NCBI RefSeq assembly: GCF_002240055.1 | Contig: NZ_CP016753.1 | Span: 1,550,001 to 1,614,000, forward strand | Source of the DNA: Leptotrichia sp. oral taxon 498 | GTDB lineage: Bacteria; Fusobacteriota; Fusobacteriia; Fusobacteriales; Leptotrichiaceae | Direction of reading: 5' to 3' | DNA length: 64,000 nt | In this document: one piece after another, positions 7,514 to 18,784 of the stretch | Numbering within the stretch: position 1 is the stretch's first letter | Layout: each line of letters starts with the position of its first letter | Notes under the pieces: generated by a model | What the model was told of the DNA's origin: nothing | Seen by the model: the letters and a program-made list of their open reading frames with translations, nothing else | The model's database searches: none | Position numbers and translations under genes: made by a program

Positions 7514-9091
7514 GTGGCAAATACAAAAGAATCAAATGAAACGGCACAAAGAGCAGAATTGCATCGTAAAATCTGGGCAATTGCAGATAATGTGCGTGGA
7601 GCGGTGGATGGTTGGGATTTTAAGCAATATATTTTGGGAATATTATTTTATAGATTTATTTCGGAAAATATGACAGAGTTTTTTAACAAAGCAGAACATG
7701 AAGCTGGAGATTTGGAGTTTAATTATGCGGATATTTCTGATGAAGAAGCCGAAGAAGATTTTAGAGCTGGTACTGTGGAAGATAAAGGATTTTTTATTTT
7801 ACCAAGTCAACTTTTTGAAAATATAGTAAAAACAGCGAGAACCAATGAAAATTTAAATACAGATTTAGCAAATATTTTTAAAGCTATTGAAGCAAGTGCT
7901 GTTGGATTTGAGTCGGAAGATGATATTAAAGGATTATTTGAAGATGTCGACACTACGAGTAACCGTTTAGGTGGAACAGTTGCTGAAAAAAATACAAGAT
8001 TAGCAGATATTTTAACAGGAATTTCTGAAATTAATTTTGGGAGTTTTCAGCATAATGATATAGATGCTTTTGGAGATGCTTATGAGTATCTGATTTCAAA
8101 TTATGCCAGCAATGCAGGTAAATCAGGAGGAGAATTTTTTACTCCACAAACTGTTTCAAAACTTTTGGCACGGCTTGTGATGGAAGGAAAAGACAGCATA
8201 AATAAAGTTTATGATCCAACATGTGGAAGTGGTTCGTTGCTACTACAAATGAAAAAGCAGTTTGAGGAACATATTATTGATGAGGGATTTTTTGGACAGG
8301 AAATAAACATGACTAACTTTAACTTGGCTCGTATGAATATGTTTTTACACAATGTAAACTACAATAATTTTTCAATAAAACGTGGAGATACTTTACTTAA
8401 GCCGTTGCATAATGATGAAAAACCTTTTGATGCAATTGTTTCAAATCCGCCATATTCGATTAAATGGATAGGAGACGGAGATCCGACACTTATTAATGAT
8501 GAACGATTTGCACCAGCAGGAAAACTTGCACCAAAATCTTATGCAGATTATGCGTTTATAATGCATTCATTAAGTTATTTGTCAAGCAAAGGAAGAGCAG
8601 CAATAGTATGTTTTCCAGGTATTTTTTATAGAAAAGGCGCAGAAAAAATTATTCGTAAATATTTAATAGACAACAATTTTGTAGATTGTGTAATACAGCT
8701 TCCAGAAAACCTGTTTTTTGGAACATCAATAGCGACTTGTATTTTAGTAATGGCAAAGAATAAGACAGAAAATAAAACGTTATTTATTGATGCAAGTAAG
8801 GAATTTAAAAAAGAAACGAATAATAATATTTTACAACCTGAAAATATTGAAAAAATAGTAAGTGAATTTAGAGAAAAAACTGATGTAGAATATTTTGCAA
8901 GATTGGTTGATAATAGTGAAATAGCTGAAAATGACTATAATTTGTCAGTTTCAACTTATGTGGAAAAGGAAGATACTCGTGAAAAAATAGACATCGATGT
9001 GTTGAATAAGGAAATTGAGGAAACAGTAAAAAGAATAGATGAATTAAGGGCTTCTATAAATGAGATAGTGAAGGAGCTTGAAAGCGAATAA
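7514..9091 (+). CDS. hsdM: type I restriction-modification system, DNA methyltransferase subunit
   Basis: 525 residues from a GTG start at 7514, chosen because AAGGAG sits at 7502-7507; an in-frame ATG at 7490 lies upstream of that site. An N-terminal HsdM helical domain (about 10-160) precedes an N6-adenine methyltransferase core. The core has the AdoMet motif [13 protein letters not shown] (about 233-245) and catalytic NPPY in [11 protein letters not shown] (about 311). The C-terminus is a coiled coil used to dock HsdS. It methylates adenine at the sequence set by HsdS and forms M2S and, with HsdR, R2M2S. It is the first gene of hsdM-S-R. Confidence 0.95.
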   Translation: MANTKESNETAQRAELHRKIWAIADNVRGAVDGWDFKQYILGILFYRFISENMTEFFNKAEHEAGDLEFNYADISDEEAEEDFRAGTVEDKGFFILPSQLFENIVKTARTNENLNTDLANIFKAIEASAVGFESEDDIKGLFEDVDTTSNRLGGTVAEKNTRLADILTGISEINFGSFQHNDIDAFGDAYEYLISNYASNAGKSGGEFFTPQTVSKLLARLVMEGKDSINKVYDPTCGSGSLLLQMKKQFEEHIIDEGFFGQEINMTNFNLARMNMFLHNVNYNNFSIKRGDTLLKPLHNDEKPFDAIVSNPPYSIKWIGDGDPTLINDERFAPAGKLAPKSYADYAFIMHSLSYLSSKGRAAIVCFPGIFYRKGAEKIIRKYLIDNNFVDCVIQLPENLFFGTSIATCILVMAKNKTENKTLFIDASKEFKKETNNNILQPENIEKIVSEFREKTDVEYFARLVDNSEIAENDYNLSVSTYVEKEDTREKIDIDVLNKEIEETVKRIDELRASINEIVKELESE

Positions 9092-9202
9092 GTAAGCAAT
9101 ATTGTGGGTGGGAATTTGTAAAATGTGGTAAAAGACTCTTCTGTTGATTGCCACTCGACAAAATAAAATTGAGGGAAAACGACTAAAAGAGGGAGAGAAA
9201 TA

Positions 9203-11197
9203 ATGAAATTTATGGAAAAACTTTTAGTGGGGGAAAAGGTTGAGTGGAAGAAACTGGGAGAAGTTTGTTTAGAAAAATTTTGGATAATGCCGGCAACTCC
9301 TAAATTTTTAGATAAAGGAATTCCTTATATAACAGGTAAAAATATAAAAAATGGTGAGATTGATTATAAAAATGTCAAATATATATCAAAAGAAATTTAT
9401 CATTTGATAGCACAAAATAGAAATATAAGAAGTGGAGATATATTAGTTAGTATGATAGGAACTATTGGAGAAATAGGGATAGTGAAAAAGAATACAGATT
9501 TTTATGGTCAAAATTTATATCTGCTTAGATTAAATGAAAATTTTATATTAAATAAATATTTCTTTTATTATTTCACACAAATACATATAAAAGATAAACT
9601 TATTTCTAAAAAAAATTCATCAAGTCAAGGATATATTAGAGCAGGGCAATTAGAAGAATTAAAAATCCCAATTCCATCAATAGAAACACAAGAAAAAATT
9701 GTAAAAATACTTGACAATTTCACAAAATGTGTTACAGAATTACAGGCAGAATTACAGGCAAGAAATAAGCAGTATAACTATTATAGAGATATGTTGTTAA
9801 GTGAAGATTACTTGAATAAAATTTCTGAAAAATTTACAGAAAACCAATTTATAGAATGGAAAATATTAGGAGAACTTTTTGAATTTAAAAATGGTTTGAA
9901 TAAAGGAAAGGATTTTTTTGGAAAAGGAACACCAATTATAAATTATATGGATGTCTATAAAAGGAATAAAATTTATTCAAATGATTTGATAGGTTTAGTA
10001 GAAACAACAGAAAATGAACAAAAAAGATATAGTATAAAAAGAGGAGATGTTTTTTTTACTAGAACTTCTGAAACAAAAGAAGAAATAGGAAAAACATCAG
10101 TTTTATTAGATGATGTTGAAAAGGGAGTTTTTAGTGGATTTGTATTAAGAGCAAGACCAATTACAGAATTATTATTACCAGAATATTGTGCTTATTGTTT
10201 TGAAACATATGAATTTAGAAAAAATGTTATCAGATATAGCACGTATACAACTAGAGCATTAACAAATGGGACAACACTTTCAAATTTAAAAATACCAGTC
10301 CCTTCAATAGAAATCCAAAATAAAATTGTAAAAATTTTAGATAGATTTCAGGAACTTCTTTCTGATACAAAAGGATTATTGCCTTTGGAAATAGAACAAA
10401 GAAGAAAACAATATGAATATTATCGAGAAAAACTCTTGACATTTGAAAGTGAAGAAGTGTATGCTCTAAGAACAGAACAGAACAGAACAGAACAGAACAG
10501 AACAGAACAGAACAGAACAGAACAGAACAGAACAGAACAGAACAGAACAGAACAGCGACAAATAACGAGTGAATTTTTTGAATTACTTAAAGAAGCAGCA
10601 AAAATTGCTGGAGTTGATATAAGTGATAAAGTTGAGTGGAAAACATTGAGAGAAATAGCAAAATATTCAAAAGATAGAATATCATTTGAATATTTAAATA
10701 AAAAAAACTATGTTGGAGTAGAAAATTTATTAAAAAATAGATTAGGCAAAATAGATTCAAATAATGTTCCCGCAGAGGGGACTTTAATAAAATTCAATAT
10801 TGGAGATATTCTAATTGGAAATATAAGACCATATTTAAGAAAAATATGGTTTGCTGATGTTGAAGGAGGAACAAATGGAGATGTTTTAGCAATCAAGGTA
10901 AAAAATAAGAATAAAATATTATCTGAATTTCTTTATCAACTTTTATCAGATGAGAAGTTTTTTGATTATAACATCAAATATTCAAAAGGAGCAAAAATGC
11001 CACGTGGGGACAAAGAAAAAATAATGGAATATAAAATCCCGCTACCTCCACTGCCAGTACAAGAATATATCGTATCAATTCTGGATAAATTTGATGCTTT
11101 AGTCAATGATTTATCACAGGGATTACCAAAAGAAATAGAATTAAGACAGAAACAGTATGAATATTACAGGGAAAAATTATTGGATTTTGAAAAATAG
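9203..11197 (+). CDS. hsdS: type I restriction-modification specificity subunit with three recognition domains and an AACAG slippage tract
   Basis: 664 residues, against about 400-450 for ordinary HsdS. Three target-recognition units are visible. Each begins (V/I)EWK-L and ends with an (I/L)P(I/P)PS/LP-Q--IV-ILD motif followed by a helix with YYR: about 13-200, 215-415 and 475-660. Between units two and three lies a run of NRTEQ repeats (about 423-451) encoded by 17 AACAG units. A five-base unit is out of register with codons, so gain or loss of one unit shifts frame. Both other frames stop within 17 bases of the tract, leaving a normal two-domain protein of about 450 residues. In this sequence the long form is in frame. 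Confidence 0.92.
   Translation: MKFMEKLLVGEKVEWKKLGEVCLEKFWIMPATPKFLDKGIPYITGKNIKNGEIDYKNVKYISKEIYHLIAQNRNIRSGDILVSMIGTIGEIGIVKKNTDFYGQNLYLLRLNENFILNKYFFYYFTQIHIKDKLISKKNSSSQGYIRAGQLEELKIPIPSIETQEKIVKILDNFTKCVTELQAELQARNKQYNYYRDMLLSEDYLNKISEKFTENQFIEWKILGELFEFKNGLNKGKDFFGKGTPIINYMDVYKRNKIYSNDLIGLVETTENEQKRYSIKRGDVFFTRTSETKEEIGKTSVLLDDVEKGVFSGFVLRARPITELLLPEYCAYCFETYEFRKNVIRYSTYTTRALTNGTTLSNLKIPVPSIEIQNKIVKILDRFQELLSDTKGLLPLEIEQRRKQYEYYREKLLTFESEEVYALRTEQNRTEQNRTEQNRTEQNRTEQNRTEQRQITSEFFELLKEAAKIAGVDISDKVEWKTLREIAKYSKDRISFEYLNKKNYVGVENLLKNRLGKIDSNNVPAEGTLIKFNIGDILIGNIRPYLRKIWFADVEGGTNGDVLAIKVKNKNKILSEFLYQLLSDEKFFDYNIKYSKGAKMPRGDKEKIMEYKIPLPPLPVQEYIVSILDKFDALVNDLSQGLPKEIELRQKQYEYYREKLLDFEK
10471..10555 (+). 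repeat. pentanucleotide tandem repeat (AACAG)x17 inside hsdS
   Basis: Eighty-five bases of perfect AACAG repeat. In the present frame it encodes the period-five peptide NRTEQ. Directly after it the other frames meet TAA at 10563-10565 and TGA at 10570-10572. Tracts of this sort mutate by slipped-strand mispairing and are hallmarks of phase variation. Confidence 0.97.
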
Positions 11198-11234
11198 ACA
11201 TTTAAAAGGGGGAAGATAAAGGAAGTGAGTTTAA

Positions 11235-14200
11235 ATGTCGGAAAAAAATGCGATTTATGAAACATTAACTATTGCTGAGATGACGAATGGAATTATTTTG
11301 GCTAATTATGAAGAAATACTTCAAGTTCAAGATACATATCAGAGTGAAAAAGAACTTGAAGATGGGATGATAAGGGATTTAGAAAGTCAAGGGTATGAAA
11401 GATTTTATGGGAAGACATCGGAGGAACTTTATAAAAATTTGAAGATTCAAATTGAAAGATTAAATAAAGTTGCTTTTACAGATAAAGAATGGGAAAGATT
11501 TTTAGTGGAATATCTTGATTGTCCAAATGACGGAATGATTGAGAAAACTAGAAAGATTCAGGAAAATTATATCTATGATTTTATTTTTGATGACGGACAT
11601 TTGAAAAATATAAAAATTATTGATAAAAAAAATATACATAATAATATTTTACAGGTTTGTAATCAAATTAAGCAAAAAGGTAAGCATAAAAATCGTTATG
11701 ATGTAACAGTATTGGTTAATGGATTGCCGCTTGTTCATATAGAATTGAAAAAACGTGGAGTAAGTCTTCATGAGGCATTTAGTCAGATTGATAGATACGG
11801 CAAGGAAAGTTTTAATACTGAAAATTCACTTTATAAATTTGTTCAGATTTTTGTAATTTCAAATGGAACGTATACTCGTTATTTTGCAAATACTACGGCA
11901 CAGAATAAAAATCATTATGAATTTACATGTGAGTGGGCAGATGCGAAAAATAAAGTTATTAGAGATCTTAAAGATTTTACAGCAACATTTTTTGAAAAGC
12001 GAACTATTTTAGAAGTTTTGACAAAATATTGTGTTTTTGATTCAAATGATAATTTGCTAATAATGCGACCGTATCAAATAGCAGCAACTGAACGAATTTT
12101 GTGGAAGATAGAATCTAGTTATCAAAATAAGAAATGTGGAAAAATTGAAGCTGGAGGATTTATTTGGCATACTACAGGTTCAGGAAAAACTTTGACTTCT
12201 TTTAAAACGGCAAAACTTGCTACAGAGCTTGAATATATTGATAAAGTGTTTTTTGTGGTTGATAGAAAAGACTTGGATTATCAGACAATGAAGGAATATC
12301 AGAAATTTCAGCCTGATAGCGTAAATGGAAGTAGGGATACAAAGGAACTTAAACGAAGTATAGAAAAACAGGACAATAAAATAGTTGTTACAACAATTCA
12401 GAAATTGAATGAATTTGTCAAAAAAAATCCAAGCCATGAAATTTACGATAAACATTGTGTCATAATTTACGATGAATGTCATCGTTCACAATTTGGAGAT
12501 GCACAAAAAAATATTAGAAAATCTTTTAAAAATTATTATCAGTTTGGATTTACAGGGACACCAATTTTTCCTGAAAATGCTCTTGGAAGTGATACAACAG
12601 CTGGAATTTTTGGAGCTCAATTACATAGTTATGTTATAACAGATGCTATTCGTGATAAAAAAGTTTTAAAATTTAAAGTGGATTATAATGATATTAGGGC
12701 AAAATTTAAAGCGGCTGAAACAGAAACAGATGATAAAAAGCTCAAGGAACTTGAAAAAAGAATGTTGTTACATCCTGAGAGAATTTCTAAAATAGTAGAA
12801 TATATTTTAAAAGTATATAATACAAAAACTCATAGAAATGAATATTATAATATAAAACAGAAACGGCTAAACGGATTTAATGCTATATTTGCTGTTCAAA
12901 GTGTAGAAGCGGCAAAACTTTATTATGAAGAATTTCAAAAACAGCAAGAAAATTTTCCTGAAGAAAAAAGACTGAAAGTAATGACAATTTATAGTTTTGC
13001 TGCGAATGAAGAGCGAAATGCGATAGGAGATATTCCTGATGAAAATTTTGAGCCAAGTGCAATGGAATCGACAGCGAAAGAATTTTTGGATAAAGTGATA
13101 TCTGATTACAACGATTATTTTAAAACAAATTTTTCAACAAATGGAAACGAATTTCAGAATTATTATAAAGATTTGTCTAAAAAGGTTAAGGATAAAAAAA
13201 TTGATATTTTAATTGTTGTGGGAATGTTTTTGACAGGATTTGATGCACCAACATTAAATACTTTGTTTGTTGATAAAAATTTGAGATACCATGGATTAAT
13301 TCAAGCGTTTTCAAGAACAAACCGTATTTTGAATAAAGTCAAAACTTTTGGAAATATTGTATGTTTTAGAGATTTGGAAAAGGCTACAAAAAATGCTATT
13401 AAAACTTTTGGAGATGATAATAGTGTAAATATAATTCTTGAAAAAAGTTATAACGATTATATAAATGGATTTAAAGACGAGGAAACAGGGAAATCAGTAA
13501 AAGGATATATAAATTTGTGTAATGAAATAGTTGAAAAATTTCCAAAGCCTGTTGAAATTGAAAAAAATCAAGATAAAAAGGAATTTGCAGAATTATTTGG
13601 AGAATTACTTAAAACAGAAAATATACTTAAGAATTTCGATGAATTTGAAAATTTTGAGAAAATAATATCAGATAGACAAATGCAGGATATGAAGAGTGTT
13701 TATGTGGATATTTGTGAAGACATAAGAAATACTGGAAAAAATGATGAAAATAAAAATGGAGAAGAAGAAATCGATTTTTCTGATATTGAATTTCAAATTG
13801 ATTTGCTTAAAACAGATGAAATTAATTTAGATTATATTTTAGAGTTAATTTTAGAAAAGACAAAAGAACATGATGATATTGAAACATTGAAATCTGAAAT
13901 AAGAAGAATTATACGTACAAGTTTAGGAACTAGAGCTAAAGAGAATTTAGTTATAAATTTTATTAACAAAACAGATTTAAAAAAATTGAAAAATAATGGA
14001 GAAATTCTTGACGCTTTTTATAAATATGCAAAAGAAGAAAAGAAGGAAAAAATTGATGAATTAGTTAAAGATGAGAATTTAAAGGAAGATTCTAGAAGAT
14101 TTATTGAAAAATCTATAAATAAAGGTTTTGTTGATTATGCTGGTTCTGAATTAGATAGTATTCTTCCGCCGACTTCACGAAGAAAAGGGGCAAGAGAGGT

Positions 14201-14261
14201 TAAAAAAAGGACAATATTGCAGAAAATGCAGAGAATAGTAGAAATTTTTATAGGGATTTAA
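11235..14261 (+). CDS. hsdR: type I restriction enzyme, endonuclease/translocase subunit
   Basis: 1008 residues, full length for HsdR, 37 bases after hsdS. The N-terminal nuclease domain has the PD-(D/E)XK residues, ending in HIELKKRG at about 168-175. It is followed by a superfamily 2 helicase: Walker A TTGSGKT (about 312), DECH box in IIYDECHRSQFG (about 413), motif III FTGTP, and VGMFLTGFDAP with FSRTNRI in the second RecA domain. It cuts and translocates DNA in complex with HsdM and HsdS. All key motifs are intact, so the system looks functional. Confidence 0.96.
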   Translation: MSEKNAIYETLTIAEMTNGIILANYEEILQVQDTYQSEKELEDGMIRDLESQGYERFYGKTSEELYKNLKIQIERLNKVAFTDKEWERFLVEYLDCPNDGMIEKTRKIQENYIYDFIFDDGHLKNIKIIDKKNIHNNILQVCNQIKQKGKHKNRYDVTVLVNGLPLVHIELKKRGVSLHEAFSQIDRYGKESFNTENSLYKFVQIFVISNGTYTRYFANTTAQNKNHYEFTCEWADAKNKVIRDLKDFTATFFEKRTILEVLTKYCVFDSNDNLLIMRPYQIAATERILWKIESSYQNKKCGKIEAGGFIWHTTGSGKTLTSFKTAKLATELEYIDKVFFVVDRKDLDYQTMKEYQKFQPDSVNGSRDTKELKRSIEKQDNKIVVTTIQKLNEFVKKNPSHEIYDKHCVIIYDECHRSQFGDAQKNIRKSFKNYYQFGFTGTPIFPENALGSDTTAGIFGAQLHSYVITDAIRDKKVLKFKVDYNDIRAKFKAAETETDDKKLKELEKRMLLHPERISKIVEYILKVYNTKTHRNEYYNIKQKRLNGFNAIFAVQSVEAAKLYYEEFQKQQENFPEEKRLKVMTIYSFAANEERNAIGDIPDENFEPSAMESTAKEFLDKVISDYNDYFKTNFSTNGNEFQNYYKDLSKKVKDKKIDILIVVGMFLTGFDAPTLNTLFVDKNLRYHGLIQAFSRTNRILNKVKTFGNIVCFRDLEKATKNAIKTFGDDNSVNIILEKSYNDYINGFKDEETGKSVKGYINLCNEIVEKFPKPVEIEKNQDKKEFAELFGELLKTENILKNFDEFENFEKIISDRQMQDMKSVYVDICEDIRNTGKNDENKNGEEEIDFSDIEFQIDLLKTDEINLDYILELILEKTKEHDDIETLKSEIRRIIRTSLGTRAKENLVINFINKTDLKKLKNNGEILDAFYKYAKEEKKEKIDELVKDENLKEDSRRFIEKSINKGFVDYAGSELDSILPPTSRRKGAREVKKRTILQKMQRIVEIFIGI

Positions 14262-15450
<1,189 letters not shown>

Positions 15451-15459
15451 TAAAAATAC

Positions 15460-15485
15460 GAGGGAGATTTCTTCCCTCTTATTTT
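15460..15485. terminator. bidirectional terminator between convergent genes
   Basis: GAGGGA at 15460-15465 pairs with TCCCTC at 15473-15478 and is followed by TTATTTTTT. It serves the aldo/keto reductase gene on the plus strand and the LysR gene on the minus strand. Confidence 0.75.
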
Positions 15486-16346
15486 TTAAAAATTTTTACT
15501 AAAACTATCAAAAAGTTTCTCAATTTCATTTTTTATATTTTTCTTACAGACACAGTAGAAAGTCATTTTTGCTTCCTTGTCAGCAATAGGAATTGAAATA
15601 TTATTTTTGAAATTGTCTTCACGTTCAAGCGTGAAATTTGAACGGAAATGCAGTAGATTTTGCATTTCAGCTAATTCCTGATAAATAATCCTGTCATTTT
15701 GAATAAGGAAGTTCATATTAGGCATTTTTTCTAAAACTACATCCTTCCATATTCCTATTGGATTGAATAAGAGCATTCTGTCATCTGTAATATCTGAAAA
15801 ATGTATTTTCTTCTTTTTAGCCAGCGGATGACTTAGAGGAACTGATAAAAATAATTGTTCAGTTTTATATTTTATGCAGAAAAATTCAGAATTATTAATA
15901 GGCTCAGAAAGTATAATCATCTGATAAATGTCATTTTTAAGTTTTTCAAATAGCTGAAGATTATTTTCTATTTTATGAAGAATATATTTTTCAGGATAAA
16001 ATCTTCCAAATAATGAAATCATATCCCACAATGGAGCGGGAGCACATGAACCAATTGAAAAATTATTTTGAATCTGATTATTTTTATTAACTTTTTCTTC
16101 CATTTCATCTACAAGATTCAATATTTTTTCTGCATACTGGATAACAGTTTTTCCATTTTCATTTAATTCCATCTTATTTTTTTTCCTGTCAAAAAGTTCA
16201 ACCCCTAAAGTTTTTTCTAGCTTTTGTATCGAACGGGAAAGTGCAGGCTGTGAAATATACAACTTTTCAGCAGCTTTTGATAATGTTCCATATGTTGCAA
16301 ACGCAATAAGCTGTTTAAGTTGTTCCAATTCTATCATATTAATCAC
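15486..16346 (-). CDS. LysR family transcriptional regulator
   Basis: 286 residues. A winged helix-turn-helix spans about residues 4-62 (LIAFATYGTLSKAAEKLYISQPALSRSIQKLEKTLG), followed by the linker helix and a periplasmic-binding-like effector domain from about 90. AGGTGATT lies before the start. It diverges from the hydrolase gene at 16485 with 138 bases between them, the classical LysR arrangement. That neighbour, and perhaps the hydrolase series beyond it, is the likely target. The effector is unknown. Confidence 0.92.
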   Translation of the reverse strand: MINMIELEQLKQLIAFATYGTLSKAAEKLYISQPALSRSIQKLEKTLGVELFDRKKNKMELNENGKTVIQYAEKILNLVDEMEEKVNKNNQIQNNFSIGSCAPAPLWDMISLFGRFYPEKYILHKIENNLQLFEKLKNDIYQMIILSEPINNSEFFCIKYKTEQLFLSVPLSHPLAKKKKIHFSDITDDRMLLFNPIGIWKDVVLEKMPNMNFLIQNDRIIYQELAEMQNLLHFRSNFTLEREDNFKNNISIPIADKEAKMTFYCVCKKNIKNEIEKLFDSFSKNF

Positions 16347-16484
16347 CTCATATAATTTTTATTTCTAGTATGCATTTTAATTATAGCACATTTTCTAAAC
16401 GGTATTGTACTTTTATCTTAAATTTTAGTATTATAACTACATGAAGATAAGGAAATAAAAATAAGAAAATGAAGGAGATTATAT

Positions 16485-17549
16485 ATGAAAAAAAATTTAA
16501 TATTATTAATGGCAATAGGGATATTATCAGCAACTGCAAGTTTTGGATTTCAGAAGCCTGTAACAATTAAAGAACAGGGAAGTTTTATGGCAGGGGGAAC
16601 AGTTGTAACATCACCGGGAGAATATAAAGATTCGGAGCCTATGAATTTTGATGGGGAAACATTACATGGAGATCATGCTTATGTATTTTATCAAAAGCCA
16701 GTAAAAACAAAAAAGAATAGTATTGTATTTTTACATGGGTATGGACAGTCAGGAAAAAGTTGGGAAAGTACACCAGATGGAAGAGATGGATTTCAAAATA
16801 TATTTTTGGAAAAAGGATACAGCACATATATTGTTGACCAGCCTAGACGTGGTAGAGCTGGACAGTCAACAGTTCCAAGAAATTTAACAGCAAGACCGGA
16901 TGACCAGCTTTGGTATAACAATTTTCGTATAGGGCAATGGCCAGGAATATATGATAATGTTTCTGTACCAAGAGATAATGAATCTCGTGAGCAATTTTTT
17001 AGACAAATGACTCCTGATACTGGAGATTTTGACCAAAAAGTTATAAGTGATGCGATGGTAAAAGTTTTTGAAAAATCAGGAAATGGAGTTTTAGTAACTC
17101 ATTCTGCTGGTGGAGGACCTGGTTGGGACACTGCCATAGCTTCTGACAAAGTAAAAGGAGTAATTGCATTAGAACCTGGAACTTTCCCATTTCCAAAAGG
17201 AAAATTACCAGAAGTTGAAAAAACAACAAGTCCATTTCCAGCTAGTGGCTATGAAGTGTCTGATGCTGAATTTAAAAAATTAACTAAAATTCCAATAGTT
17301 GTATATTTTGGTGATAATATTCCAACTGAATTAACTGATAACTGGGGTTTAGATAATTGGAGAATAAGAGTAAATTTAGCTAAAAAATGGGAAAAAATGA
17401 TGAATGAAGCAGGTGGAGATGTAAAAGTTGTAATGCTACCTGATATAGGAATAAAAGGAAGTACACACTTTATGATGGCAGATTTAAATAATAGAGAAGT
17501 AGCAAATGCCATGGAAAAATGGATGAAAGAAAAAGGATTAGCAAAATAA
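16485..17549 (+). CDS. exported alpha/beta hydrolase
   Basis: 354 residues with an N-terminal signal peptide (KKNLILLMAIGILSATASFG) and GAAGGAGA before the start. The lipase-type fold is clear: oxyanion region VFLHGYGQSGKSW, nucleophile elbow THSAGGG with Ser at about 207, and a late His in GSTHFMMAD at about 328. YSTYIVDQPRRGRAGQS is typical of a family of periplasmic or secreted esterases. It is divergent from LysR and is the first of four hydrolase genes in the next 6 kb. Substrate unknown. Confidence 0.88.
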   Translation: MKKNLILLMAIGILSATASFGFQKPVTIKEQGSFMAGGTVVTSPGEYKDSEPMNFDGETLHGDHAYVFYQKPVKTKKNSIVFLHGYGQSGKSWESTPDGRDGFQNIFLEKGYSTYIVDQPRRGRAGQSTVPRNLTARPDDQLWYNNFRIGQWPGIYDNVSVPRDNESREQFFRQMTPDTGDFDQKVISDAMVKVFEKSGNGVLVTHSAGGGPGWDTAIASDKVKGVIALEPGTFPFPKGKLPEVEKTTSPFPASGYEVSDAEFKKLTKIPIVVYFGDNIPTELTDNWGLDNWRIRVNLAKKWEKMMNEAGGDVKVVMLPDIGIKGSTHFMMADLNNREVANAMEKWMKEKGLAK

Positions 17550-17659
17550 AAATAGCAGAGTAATAAAAGCACATGAAAATCTTGATAAAGTTCATGTGGA
17601 ATTAAAAAATGCTAAAATAAATAATTTTGACTCTTAAAATAAAATTTGGAAAGAAAAGA
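17550..17659 (+). pseudogene. short 3' remnant of a lost gene
   Basis: Between two intact genes a frame ending at about 17637 reads AHENLDKVHVELKNAKINN and then a TAA, with no start or ribosome-binding site. It reads like the tail of a protein whose body was deleted. The family is not recognised. Confidence 0.3.
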
Positions 17660-18784
17660 ATGAAAAAAATAAAAAAATATATATTAACTTTTATAATTTT
17701 TTTACTGGGAGGAAATTTAATTATGGCAAATTCAGTAAATAATCTAAGTATTACTAAAAAAGAAAATTTAAAATATATCAAAGCAGATCCAAAATATTTT
17801 TCAGGAGAAGCAGAGTTTGCAATCTTACCACAAATTGATATATCTAAGGATAGTGTTGCAATAGTAGATTTTGAAGTTGGAGTAGTTAACAATTGGCATT
17901 CACATTCAAAAGGGCAATATTTATATATAACTGAGGGAGAAGGTAGAGTTCAAGAATGGGGTAAGGAAATTCAATATGTAAAGAAAGGTGATGTTGTATG
18001 GATACCAGCAGATGTAAAACATTGGCATGGAGCTGGGGAAACAACTTCAATGTCCCACTTAGTAATAACACCTGATACTGAAAATAATACAACTACTTGG
18101 TTTGAAAAAGTTGAATTAAATGAAAAACCAACAGAAGAAAGATTGAAAATTTCTATTGAGAAACATAAACAAAATACTTCTTTGACAGAAAAACAACTAG
18201 CTATTGTTTCAATAGCAGCTAATACGGCAAAAGGAGATTTAAATAAATTAAAAGTAGCTTTGAATAAGGGATTAGATAAAGGTTTAACTATTAATGAAAT
18301 AAGAGAAATTTTAAATCATCAATATGCTTATATAGGTTTTCCAAGAGCACTAAATGGAATGCTTACTTTAAATAAAGTGTTAGAAGAAAGAAAAGTTAAT
18401 GGTAAAAAAGATATTGAAGGGAAAGTTCCTACAAATAAGGGGGATATAAATTACTATGAATATGGAACAGAAACTTTAAGTATTTTATCTCAAAGAGATA
18501 GCAGTGGATTATTACAAAATTTTGATGGAGTTGACTATGCTTTAAAGGCACATTTATTTGGTTATTTATTTAGTAGAGATAATTTAAACTATGTAAATAG
18601 AGAATTAACAACAGTTTCAACCATTTCCACAATATCAGGTGGAGAGGCACAATTAGCTTCACATGTTAATTTAATAAGTAATCTAGGAATTAAAAAAAGT
18701 GATTTAGAAAAAGTTGTAAATATTTTAAATAAAGAAGTTGATAGTGATTCATCTAATAGATTAAAAGGAGTTGTTGAAAAATGA
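17660..18784 (+). CDS. exported cupin-carboxymuconolactone decarboxylase fusion protein
   Basis: 374 residues from the ATG at 17660, preceded by GGAAAG; an upstream in-frame start at 17627 has no such site. A signal peptide (KKIKKYILTFIIFLLGG) is followed by a cupin barrel at about 45-140. Its metal-ligand histidines are visible in NNWHSHSKGQYLYITEGEG and VKHWHGAGE. The C-terminal half holds two AhpD/CMD-like helical repeats (EKQLAIVSIAANTAKGD; then HLFGYLFSRDNLNYVNREL). Cupin-CMD fusions are usually linked to redox or aromatic-compound chemistry. No CxxC of peroxidatic AhpD type is visible. It overlaps the next gene by four bases. Confidence 0.82.
   Translation: MKKIKKYILTFIIFLLGGNLIMANSVNNLSITKKENLKYIKADPKYFSGEAEFAILPQIDISKDSVAIVDFEVGVVNNWHSHSKGQYLYITEGEGRVQEWGKEIQYVKKGDVVWIPADVKHWHGAGETTSMSHLVITPDTENNTTTWFEKVELNEKPTEERLKISIEKHKQNTSLTEKQLAIVSIAANTAKGDLNKLKVALNKGLDKGLTINEIREILNHQYAYIGFPRALNGMLTLNKVLEERKVNGKKDIEGKVPTNKGDINYYEYGTETLSILSQRDSSGLLQNFDGVDYALKAHLFGYLFSRDNLNYVNRELTTVSTISTISGGEAQLASHVNLISNLGIKKSDLEKVVNILNKEVDSDSSNRLKGVVEK

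Noticed and set aside
10471-10555. CRISPR-like repeat array
   Set aside because: It is a continuous five-base tandem repeat in a coding frame with no spacers.
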